From assembly GCA_002478045.1 (NCBI GenBank), contig DLLT01000026.1, positions 1 through 37,988 of the forward strand: 37,988 nt of DNA, given 5' to 3'. The notes under the pieces are model-generated. The model saw nothing but the letters and a program-made list of their open reading frames with translations, was not told where the DNA came from and made no database searches. The stretch comes from Porphyromonadaceae bacterium UBA7555. GTDB lineage: Bacteria > Bacteroidota > Bacteroidia > Bacteroidales > Muribaculaceae. Below are positions 6,766-13,734 of the stretch, in pieces (within the stretch, counting starts at the first letter, position 1; every line of letters begins with the position of its first letter). Position numbers and translations under genes: made by a program.

Positions 6766-8654
6766 TCGCGTCGCCTCATCATTTTATGCAAGTCCTCGGC
6801 GGCGGCATCGTCTATGGTGTCGCCGCTCTCGCTTTCGAGGACATATAGTGCCAGTGCATCGGTCATCAGGATGTCGTCATGGCGGCCGCGCACTGCCCCA
6901 TAGCTGCCATCGTCGCGCCGCATATATGACGCCAACTCGTTCACGGCTTCGGTGTCCGGCTCGTCAAGGGTGCCGTCGCGCACGGCTGCTACAAGTGCGT
7001 CTATCAGCAGCGGCTTGGTGTTGCGGTTGGTGTGAAACCCGACGCGCCGCCCGGGTGCATCGTCTATGGTGCCGACAGCCCGACGCCGATACAACACGGG
7101 GTAGTCACGTGCCAGACGCTCGAGCACGGGGAAGCTGTCGCTGCTTTCCAGTGTATTGCTCTCAACTACCAGTAGGGCGTAATTGTAGGCCTTGGCCAGG
7201 TGCATGGCGATGGATGCCAATCGGTCATGGTCGATATGTCCGCGCCATCGGGCGCACACGCGTGCTCCAGTTTCGGTGTGTCGCAGCACGGTCACCACCG
7301 AGAAGTCGGCCCCCGGACTGCGCCCGCCCACATCGACTGCGGCTACGTACATGTGTCCGGCTGCGGGCTCTTCCCATAGACGTAGGGCTCCGCGGCTGTC
7401 ATCGCTCCACAGCCCGGAACGCCAATCGACGGTGCAGGTGCGCAGCGCCGGTCGGCAGCGCCGCCGTAGACGCTCGGTCCATCTCACGTCAAAGACATTG
7501 GCGCCGGTGTTGCGAAAGGCTTCTTCGGCCGTAGTCGGATACTCGGCTTTGAGCGCTCGGGCATCTTGTATCTCGAGTGCTTTGGCGTGATACCAAGCCA
7601 CTTGGTCGAGGCACAGTCGGATGCCGTCATCACCCTGTGGCGTGAGCCACAGCGCGCGCTCCTCATCGGTCAGCGACTCCCACAATTCGGCCACCTGTGC
7701 CTCGGTGTCCAAGGGCCGCCGGTCGCGGTAGATGCCGATTTCGTACCACGGCACAAAGACGGCACGTTTGTCGCCGCGGCCTCCGGCGCAGCGGTGCCAT
7801 TCGTGGTAGAAGTAATTGCCCGTGCCGTTGGCCGTGGATTCAACTACCACAAGCGTCAGCGGCTCGATGGGTATGGTGCCGCATACCGAGCACATCAGCG
7901 CCACGGGCGACCGCTTGGTCGTGTCGGGCCAATAGGCCATCTCGGAAAGGTGGGCCATCTTGATGTCGCTGCCGCGCATGGCATCGGGCTTCTCGGCGCT
8001 GGTGACCACCACGTAGCAGTCGCGTCCCGCTATGCGCCGGGTGTTGGCGCTGCGCTCGTAGGGCAGGAAGCGCAGGGGCTTGTCCTCGTGCCACAATTTC
8101 TCGGGGTAATGCTCGGCCAGGAGGCTGTACATTCCCAGGATGAGCTTGGAGGTGTCCTTGACGTGCGCCGCTATCAGCGAGTTCCATCCTCGGCGGAGGC
8201 ATATCTGTATCCAGGCCATATATATCTGCACCAGGGTGCTGCCGCCCCATTGACGGGCTTTGAGCAAAATCATACGCAGCGGCCGGCCGGCGCGCCGGTC
8301 GCCTTCGAGGATGGCGGCCACGCGCCGCTGAGGGCGGTTGAGTATGAAGGGCTCGAGCATCCCGGTGGTCTTGTGCCGTATGGTGACGCAGCGTGCGCAC
8401 CAGAATTCGAAGTCGCAGCGGCAGCGCGCTTCGACCCACGCCTCGGCATTGGCCTTGACGGCGGAAATATCCATCTCGCAGGGGACGTATGCGTGGCGGG
8501 CGCGGCTGTCTATGGCGCCGGCAGGTGCCACCACGCGTTTGCGTCTGCCGCTGCTGCCGCGACCGATCACGGGGTCGAAGTCCTCGGCCTGCTGCCGCAG
8601 TTGTCGCCGCGATAGGTCTTCGGCCAGTATTGCTTTGTAATCGGTGTTTTCCAT
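6756..8654 (-). CDS. Phage-type terminase large subunit
   Basis: A 632-residue terminase. ATPase: Walker A-like KARQWGGST, a Walker B region around MAHLSEMAYW and the coupling motif ESTANG. Nuclease (RNase H fold): Asp in AAVDVGG, Glu in VVESN, GFHTNRNTKPL and Asp in HDDILMTDA. All expected catalytic residues appear present, so it is not visibly decayed. Such proteins cut and pump DNA into procapsids. No portal, small terminase, capsid, protease, integrase or lysis gene lies nearby. It starts 22 bp after the stop of the 802-residue partner gene, so the two are cotranscribed. Its GC-rich codon use matches or exceeds that of its neighbours, which argues against a recent arrival. Confidence 0.85.
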   Translation of the reverse strand: MENTDYKAILAEDLSRRQLRQQAEDFDPVIGRGSSGRRKRVVAPAGAIDSRARHAYVPCEMDISAVKANAEAWVEARCRCDFEFWCARCVTIRHKTTGMLEPFILNRPQRRVAAILEGDRRAGRPLRMILLKARQWGGSTLVQIYMAWIQICLRRGWNSLIAAHVKDTSKLILGMYSLLAEHYPEKLWHEDKPLRFLPYERSANTRRIAGRDCYVVVTSAEKPDAMRGSDIKMAHLSEMAYWPDTTKRSPVALMCSVCGTIPIEPLTLVVVESTANGTGNYFYHEWHRCAGGRGDKRAVFVPWYEIGIYRDRRPLDTEAQVAELWESLTDEERALWLTPQGDDGIRLCLDQVAWYHAKALEIQDARALKAEYPTTAEEAFRNTGANVFDVRWTERLRRRCRPALRTCTVDWRSGLWSDDSRGALRLWEEPAAGHMYVAAVDVGGRSPGADFSVVTVLRHTETGARVCARWRGHIDHDRLASIAMHLAKAYNYALLVVESNTLESSDSFPVLERLARDYPVLYRRRAVGTIDDAPGRRVGFHTNRNTKPLLIDALVAAVRDGTLDEPDTEAVNELASYMRRDDGSYGAVRGRHDDILMTDALALYVLESESGDTIDDAAAEDLHKMMRRRDYL

Positions 8655-8676
8655 TGTAGTGTAAGGCGTACGTATT

Positions 8677-11085
8677 TCATTGTTTGATGACGGTGTATGT
8701 CGGTGCGGCTATGCGTGCATCGGCGCTGACGCCGGCATCTATGCCCAGCCATAGCGAGGTAATGCGGCGTGCCGCGGTGACCACGGTCAGGGGTGTGCGC
8801 ATGGCCCCGGTGTAGCTTGTGCGGCTGACACACAGATGACGAGGCGACAGGTACATACGCTCGGCCGTGAGGTCGCCGTCCACATCGGCGGCATCGATAT
8901 TCCATGTCAAGGTGCGCAGGATGGAGCGCGGGCCCATGGGAGTGCGTGCGTTCCAGCGCACTGCCGTATTGCCGGTCGGCGCTACCGTATTGTCGTAGTC
9001 CAGTATGCGGCCTTCGGAGGTGGTTGCCAGGGCACAATCGGTGGCGCCGAGTGTCGCGATGACACCGGGATTGTCCACGCTGTAGCGCGCCCGGTTGTGG
9101 CGGCTGCTGTAGATATATGTGTCTTGGTCGGCGGCAAAAACGGCCAATTCGCGCCTTTGCGGCAGCCACAGCAGCTCCGAGCCGCCGAGGGGTATATCGG
9201 TGGTGATGGTCTCGACGCGGGTGCCGCGCAGGACGTCGATATGACCATGACACAGGACGTATACCGCATCATCGGCGGCGCACATACTTCGCGCACCGAC
9301 GGGTATCGAATTGCTGATGAGGGTGGCGGACATGGACTTGGCCTCGACTCCGACGGTAACCATACGTATGCCGTCTCCGCTGCCGCAGTAGAAGCGACTG
9401 CGGCCATAGTCCCAAGCGCCGCCGGAGGATGGTGCCGTCGCCAGTGTGCGTATATCCGCCGGAAGGGTCAGGGTGCTGCACGGCATCAACGTCCCCGGAC
9501 GTGTGGCCGCCACAAGTCCGCGTACCACGCCGACGACGACATCGCCGGCGGCCGTGGCGTCATCTCCCGGGTCGGCCTCTGCCACGGGCGTGACGGGCTG
9601 CATACTGCTGTCGACGGCAAAGGCGTAAGCGCCATCGCCGGAGGCTTCCATCGTGGCCGTGTGGCGGTAATGGGTGCCGTCGATATCGAGGTCTATTTGG
9701 ATTTTGACGGCACTCGGATGCGGATATACCAGCAGCGGCGACAGCCGCACGGGCGCGTCCGCGGTGCCGCTGCCGCGCCATACCACATCGCGGTGCCCGT
9801 CGGCAAAGGATACACGCACACGACCGCTCCACGCCTTATCGGCAAGGGCGGCGGCATAAGCCACCGGGCTGTAAGCTCCGGGACGCACGGCGTGTATGCC
9901 GCCCCAAAGTGTTGCCCCGGCGGCCTTGGCGCACGTCTCGGCCACGAAGCCGCCGGGCAGGGCGGCGGCCGATACCTGAGGCGGGGTGCATGTCGTCCCA
10001 TCGCCCATATCGAAGGTGCGGCTCCAGCGCCCTTGGCTCAGAGGCCGGCTGACGGCGGCGATGGCACGTGCGCATTCGTCAAATCGGGCCAGCGCCTCGG
10101 CCACATGGCGGCGCGAGGCTGCCGGACGTGTGGCAGCCACGCCGGCGGTGCCGCAAATGCTGATGCGCACATATCCGGTGCCGGGCGTGCGCCCGAACGA
10201 TGCTCGCACATCCACCCCGGAGGGGTCTATCGGCGGCATAGGCGCGGTCATCTCGAGCACCAGGCGTGCCGCACGGCGTGCCCGGAGGGCATCGGCACCG
10301 GCACCGACGGTTACGCGTGGACGGAAGCTGCGCACTGTCAAGGTCTTGGCCGCAAGTGTCTTGCTGTCGGCACAATCGTACGATATGGCGGCTGTGAAGG
10401 GGTCGGCCACGTCGGCGGCCAGAAGCACGGGCGGGGTCGTGTACAGGGTGTTGCCCTCGTCGTCGAGGAGGCGGCATCGAGCAAGGCACGGGGCTATGGA
10501 CGTCCCGGCGGCGTTGGCGCTGTCGAGGGCATCGATGTAGGCGCGGCCTATGTCCGCGGCCAGGGCCTTGCGGTCGGTGGCGGCCAAGGGCATTCCGGAG
10601 GAGTACTCCCGGGACAGCACGCGCGAGGGCAGGGTCACGGAGATGTCCCCGGCGCTCTCGGCGATGATGGAGATGGCGGGCCATACGCTGCTGTCGGCAC
10701 GCGCCATCATCCATGCGCCGTCGGCGTATTGTGCAACGTATGCCCCTGACGTGGACATCACCGTCAGGCTGTCGCCGCCGTCATCGAAGACGGCGCACAA
10801 CGGCGTCCCGGCGGTATTGCCTATGGTGGTGACGGTGGCGGTGTCCGTGCCTGAAGTGATGCCGGCCACGGCAATTTCGGTGTCGCGACACAGCGCCAAG
10901 CGCTTGCCCGCAGACGTGTCGATGCACGCCAACGGACGCCAACCGCCCGAAAGCAGTGTGCGCGGAATACCCGTGGGGCACAGCACCTCGCCGCTCGCAT
11001 CGGCCGGACGCAGATTGTGGCATTCAACGACTTGAAAGGCCGAAGCCTTGTCCCGATTTATGGGATTTTCGATAAGCATTGTCAT
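8677..11085 (-). CDS. Large unrecognised protein paired with the terminase
   Basis: About 802 residues from ATG 11085 (or 800 from ATG 11079). The frame is open further up to 11256, but that part lies upstream of the -7 box at 11159-11166 and is built from direct repeats, so I take the later start. The protein is rich in Ala, Thr, Asp and beta-forming stretches. Its C-terminal third has spaced motifs that could be propeller-like blades (LWLPQRRELAVFA; TSEGRILDYDN). I see no signal peptide or membrane segment. It may be a phage structural or attachment protein because of its terminase neighbour, but I recognise no family and assign no function. Confidence 0.7.
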   Translation of the reverse strand: MTMLIENPINRDKASAFQVVECHNLRPADASGEVLCPTGIPRTLLSGGWRPLACIDTSAGKRLALCRDTEIAVAGITSGTDTATVTTIGNTAGTPLCAVFDDGGDSLTVMSTSGAYVAQYADGAWMMARADSSVWPAISIIAESAGDISVTLPSRVLSREYSSGMPLAATDRKALAADIGRAYIDALDSANAAGTSIAPCLARCRLLDDEGNTLYTTPPVLLAADVADPFTAAISYDCADSKTLAAKTLTVRSFRPRVTVGAGADALRARRAARLVLEMTAPMPPIDPSGVDVRASFGRTPGTGYVRISICGTAGVAATRPAASRRHVAEALARFDECARAIAAVSRPLSQGRWSRTFDMGDGTTCTPPQVSAAALPGGFVAETCAKAAGATLWGGIHAVRPGAYSPVAYAAALADKAWSGRVRVSFADGHRDVVWRGSGTADAPVRLSPLLVYPHPSAVKIQIDLDIDGTHYRHTATMEASGDGAYAFAVDSSMQPVTPVAEADPGDDATAAGDVVVGVVRGLVAATRPGTLMPCSTLTLPADIRTLATAPSSGGAWDYGRSRFYCGSGDGIRMVTVGVEAKSMSATLISNSIPVGARSMCAADDAVYVLCHGHIDVLRGTRVETITTDIPLGGSELLWLPQRRELAVFAADQDTYIYSSRHNRARYSVDNPGVIATLGATDCALATTSEGRILDYDNTVAPTGNTAVRWNARTPMGPRSILRTLTWNIDAADVDGDLTAERMYLSPRHLCVSRTSYTGAMRTPLTVVTAARRITSLWLGIDAGVSADARIAAPTYTVIKQ

Positions 11086-11158
11086 GGTAGATAAGGTGTT
11101 TGGGTTGGGTGTGTTTTTCGATATACTCGGGCGCACCGGTGTGTGCGCGTTTAATACC

Positions 11159-11166
11159 GCAAAGAT
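11159..11166 (-). promoter_or_regulatory. -7 box of the terminase operon
   Basis: The minus strand reads TATCTTTG, a full TAnnTTTG match, 73 bp before ATG 11085. It decides the start choice for the 802-residue gene. The -33 region is weak. Confidence 0.6.
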
Positions 11167-11201
11167 AAACCGCGCATCTCCCGCCACTGCTGCCGATGAC
11201 A

Positions 11202-11267
11202 CACACACCGCGCCAATCACCGACATACACACCGCGCCAACCGTCGTACACACCATGCCAATCGTCG
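11202..11267. repeat. Three imperfect direct repeats upstream of the terminase-operon promoter
   Basis: Units at 11202-11225, 11226-11246 and 11247-11267 share ACACACCgcGCCAAtC and a GTCGt/g-like end. The period is 21-24 bp, about two helical turns. They begin 36 bp upstream of the -7 box, where an activator or repressor array would sit. Confidence 0.6.
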
Positions 11268-11402
11268 GCGTTTTCCGTCAATATACGATAGGTCGGCGGC
11301 TATGCCTCCGCCTAAGTGATCGATACAGTTCCTATTATAGCTATAGTAGCTGTTATAGCCATTACAGCCATATTAACCATAACAGCCACCCCCCCGAGAA
11401 AA

Positions 11403-11443
11403 AGATAATGGGACGCTGCCGCCGTGGGCTGCGTCCCATTATA
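11403..11443 (-). terminator. Terminator of the histone-like gene
   Basis: Perfect arms AATGGGACGC (11407-11416) and GCGTCCCATT (11431-11440), followed on the minus strand by ATCTTTTTCTC. It lies 36 bp past the stop at 11479. Confidence 0.8.
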
Positions 11444-11478
11444 ATAGATGTCTTTGCTGTCTACTGAAAAAAAACAGA

Positions 11479-11655
11479 TTATTTCTTGGCAGCTTCGATG
11501 GATGCTTTACGGAATTCCTTCATAGCCTTCTCGATTTCGAGCGAAGCCTTGCGAGCGCGTGCGCCGGCAGCTTTGTTTCCTTGTTCGGCCTGAAGAGCGG
11601 AATCTTTTGCAAATACTGCGTAAGCAGCTGCTACTTTTTCGATAATTTCTTTCAT
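11479..11655 (-). CDS. Hc1-like bacterial histone
   Basis: A 58-residue Lys/Ala-rich helical protein starting MKEIIEKVAAAY, with NKAAGARARKASLEIEK in the middle. It closely resembles the short histone H1/Hc1-like proteins common in Bacteroidota, which are thought to bind and compact DNA. The frame is open to 11727, but the -7 box at 11699-11706 lies inside that extension, so ATG 11655 is the start. It is a single-gene unit with its own terminator. The DNA-binding role is inferred from family resemblance. Confidence 0.85.
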   Translation of the reverse strand: MKEIIEKVAAAYAVFAKDSALQAEQGNKAAGARARKASLEIEKAMKEFRKASIEAAKK

Positions 11656-11698
11656 TGTAATGATGTTTTGAGGGTTAGGGGTTATCGTTTTTACGCTG

Positions 11699-11706
11699 CA
11701 AATATA
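11699..11706 (-). promoter_or_regulatory. -7 box of the histone-like gene
   Basis: The minus strand reads TATATTTG, matching TAnnTTTG, 43 bp before ATG 11655. Confidence 0.65.
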
Positions 11707-11737
11707 CAACAATTCCCACAATACCAAATAATTTTAT

Positions 11738-11759
11738 GCCAAAAAGCGCGGTTTTTGGC
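11738..11759. repeat. Short inverted repeat
   Basis: GCCAAAAA and TTTTTGGC arms flank a 6-bp GCGCGG centre. The same CCAAAAA word occurs in the larger inverted repeat at 11908-11957. Confidence 0.6.
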
Positions 11760-11907
11760 CTCAAATCCCGAATTTTGCCCGTTTTTGTCCTCTTACGCAG
11801 TCTTTTGGTCTCTGTTCGGATGCCTTTTTCCACCCGGGCGGTACACCTTTTTTTGGGGGGGGTGCAGCGATGCAGCCCGTACAAGCCTGATACATCTGCT
11901 TTTTGCA

Positions 11908-11957
11908 GTCTCTATTCCAAAAAAGCGGGCAAATGGCCGGTTTTTTGGAATAGAGAC
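11908..11957. repeat. Perfect 17-bp inverted repeat
   Basis: GTCTCTATTCCAAAAAA (11908-11924) and its exact complement (11941-11957) flank a 16-bp GC-rich loop. An RNA from either strand would form a strong hairpin. On the plus strand the T6 run lies inside the stem, so it is not a normal terminator. A T7-G8 run lies just upstream at 11848-11862. Confidence 0.7.
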
Positions 11958-12144
11958 CCCCACCCACGCCCCGGCATAGTCTTCCCCGACAACCGCTGAT
12001 GACGCAGCGTCCCTGCCGCACCGGCTCCGTAGCCCGGTCATAACTCGGCATAATCGCCCACGGCGTGCAACCTTTCCATCGTCATCCGCTCGCCCCCTCC
12101 CACTCAATACAATCCTGATACACTCTATTGTGTACCGCCGGCGC

Positions 12145-12187
12145 GTCAAGATGTCGACCCGGTGGTGTGTCAAAATGCCGACCCGGT
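12145..12187. repeat. Two direct repeats, possibly an insertion-sequence end remnant
   Basis: GTCAAGATGTCGACCCGGT (12145-12163) and GTCAAAATGCCGACCCGGT (12169-12187) differ at two bases and repeat every 24 bp. Closely spaced short repeats of this look occur at the ends of IS21-family elements. No transposase remains here, so the assignment is tentative. Confidence 0.5.
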
Positions 12188-12398
12188 AGGGGCGCCATAC
12201 ATAGCGTCTGTGCAGTATGATGGTAATATCCCGGAATACAGCACATTAAGCCATATTACCTACTGCCGCATCGTCCGCCGATAGCTGCCCCGTGTAAATT
12301 CCTGAATATTACGCAATACAATCCTGCCATACTCCAAAACGCACCAAAACACACCGAAATACATCAGATTTCCTAACTCTACTCTCGAAAATAATGAC

Positions 12399-12406
12399 TA
12401 CCTTTG
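12399..12406 (+). promoter_or_regulatory. Putative -7 box of the defence operon
   Basis: TACCTTTG matches TAnnTTTG, 133 bp before the methyltransferase ATG. No TTG at the ideal -33 spacing. The leader would include a short hairpin, CGCTTtcAAGCG, at 12415-12426. Confidence 0.5.
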
Positions 12407-12539
12407 CACCTAATCGCTTTCAAGCGCAGACAAAGACCGCTCAATGTAGATAATTACATTATCACATAATTAAGGTGTTTCTGTGTATTAGCAAAGGTTC
12501 GGTCGCCTGTCTGCCTATACAGAAGTTCCTTGTTTTGAT

Positions 12540-13727
12540 ATGCAGCATCTCAGGATAGCTTCTCTGTTTTCAGGCTGTGGCGGTCTTGACCTTGGGTTCA
12601 CAGGCGGCTTTTCTTTTTATGGGAGAGAATTCCCTCGCCTTGATACTAATATCGTTTTTGCCAATGATTTTGACAAAGACGCAGCAACTTGCTACAACTC
12701 TAACCCGCTACTAATTTCTGACGGCACTTTATGCCGCCTTGAAGACATCCGAAATATAGATGCGTCTGAGATTCCCGACTTTGATATTCTTTTGGCGGGT
12801 TTTCCTTGTCAGCCTTTCTCAAATGCAGGAAACCGGAAAGGGGTAAATGACGACAATGGAAGAGGCACCCTTTTTGAAGAATGCGAGCGCATTCTCAAAA
12901 ACAAAGTAAAAAAAGGCAATCGTCCTAAGGCTTTCGTCTTTGAAAATGTCCGGGGTATTATGTCTTGTCATATGCTAGACGGAACCCCAGTGCCTAAGGA
13001 AATCCAAAGTCGAATGGAGAAACTGGGATATTTCGTTTCATCCAAATTGGTTTGTGCGTCAAACTACGGTGTGCCTCAAATGAGATACAGGTTCTTAATT
13101 GTTGGCATTTCAAAAGAGCTTGGAGCTTTTGACTTTGCCGAACTCGATAATATTGTAAAATCTCTCAACATACCATCTGTAAATCAAGGAACACAAGAGC
13201 CTCTACTTCTTGGCTCAATTCTCTCCGATGTCGCCACAGCCACGGAAAATGAAGTGTGGGCTTATAGCAGTACGACACAAAATACCGTTGAACTAATCGG
13301 TCCTTGCGACCACGGAGAATCACTCAATGAGATATTTGCAACTGATTTCAAAATATCTGATTTGCCACAATCTGCTTTTGAAGGCCGCTCTTGGAAAAAT
13401 ATTCCATATGACAAACTTTCTCCTCGCTTCAAACGAATTTTCGATGACCCGAAAAAATACCATTCTCCAAAATTTTTCCGTCGTTTCGCTTACGGAGAAA
13501 TAAACGGAACGATCACGGCTTCCGCTCAGCCCGAAAATTGCGGCATAACACATCCAATTTATAACCGCCGTTATTCTGTTCGAGAAATTGCTCGTATACA
13601 GTCTTTCCCCGATAACTACTCTTTTTCCTCTATTCCTTTGCAGTCGCGCTATAAAGTCATTGGGAATGCTGTGCCACCTATTCTTGGCTGGGTCGTAGCT
13701 AAGGCATTAATAAATCATTTAAGCTAA
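12540..13727 (+). CDS. DNA (cytosine-5-)-methyltransferase
   Basis: A 395-residue enzyme with the ordered motifs of the C5 family: SAM-binding FSGCGGLDLGF (10-20), catalytic FPCQPFS with C90, ENVRG (135-139), QMRYR (180-184) and the closing GNAVPP near the C-terminus. The target-recognition region should lie between about residues 200 and 310. It would transfer a methyl group from S-adenosylmethionine to a defined cytosine and protect the host from the nuclease encoded downstream. Only one methyltransferase is present; LlaJI-type systems with asymmetric sites carry two, so a symmetric site or hemi-protection would be needed. Codons are clearly more AT-rich than the surrounding chromosome. The next gene starts 7 bp after its stop. 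Confidence 0.95.
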   Translation: MQHLRIASLFSGCGGLDLGFTGGFSFYGREFPRLDTNIVFANDFDKDAATCYNSNPLLISDGTLCRLEDIRNIDASEIPDFDILLAGFPCQPFSNAGNRKGVNDDNGRGTLFEECERILKNKVKKGNRPKAFVFENVRGIMSCHMLDGTPVPKEIQSRMEKLGYFVSSKLVCASNYGVPQMRYRFLIVGISKELGAFDFAELDNIVKSLNIPSVNQGTQEPLLLGSILSDVATATENEVWAYSSTTQNTVELIGPCDHGESLNEIFATDFKISDLPQSAFEGRSWKNIPYDKLSPRFKRIFDDPKKYHSPKFFRRFAYGEINGTITASAQPENCGITHPIYNRRYSVREIARIQSFPDNYSFSSIPLQSRYKVIGNAVPPILGWVVAKALINHLS

Positions 13728-13734
13728 TAACTAT

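Larger units (their letters stand above)
11086..11478. other. Intergenic region between the histone-like gene and the terminase operon
   Basis: It holds the terminase-operon promoter, its direct repeats, an AT-rich stretch at 11325-11390 with repeated ACAGCCA and TATAGC words, and the histone gene terminator. No gene is supported. Confidence 0.6.
11707..12398. other. Non-coding boundary region before the defence operon
   Basis: About 690 bp without a supported gene. It contains two inverted repeats (11738-11759, 11908-11957), a T7-G8 homopolymer pair and a direct repeat pair at 12145-12187. 12190-12398 shows no feature I can name. Composition drifts from GC-rich to AT-rich toward the methyltransferase gene, as at the edge of an inserted segment. 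Confidence 0.55.

Noticed and set aside
7566..8615. 349-codon plus-strand frame opposite the terminase
   Set aside because: Antisense shadow; the terminase motifs on the minus strand explain the region.
8836..10749. 637-codon plus-strand frame opposite the terminase partner
   Set aside because: Long only because the minus-strand gene is GC-rich; the product is a low-quality Gly/His/Arg mix with no motifs.
11086..11256. Upstream extension of the 802-residue gene
   Set aside because: It lies upstream of the -7 box and is partly made of the direct repeats at 11202-11267.
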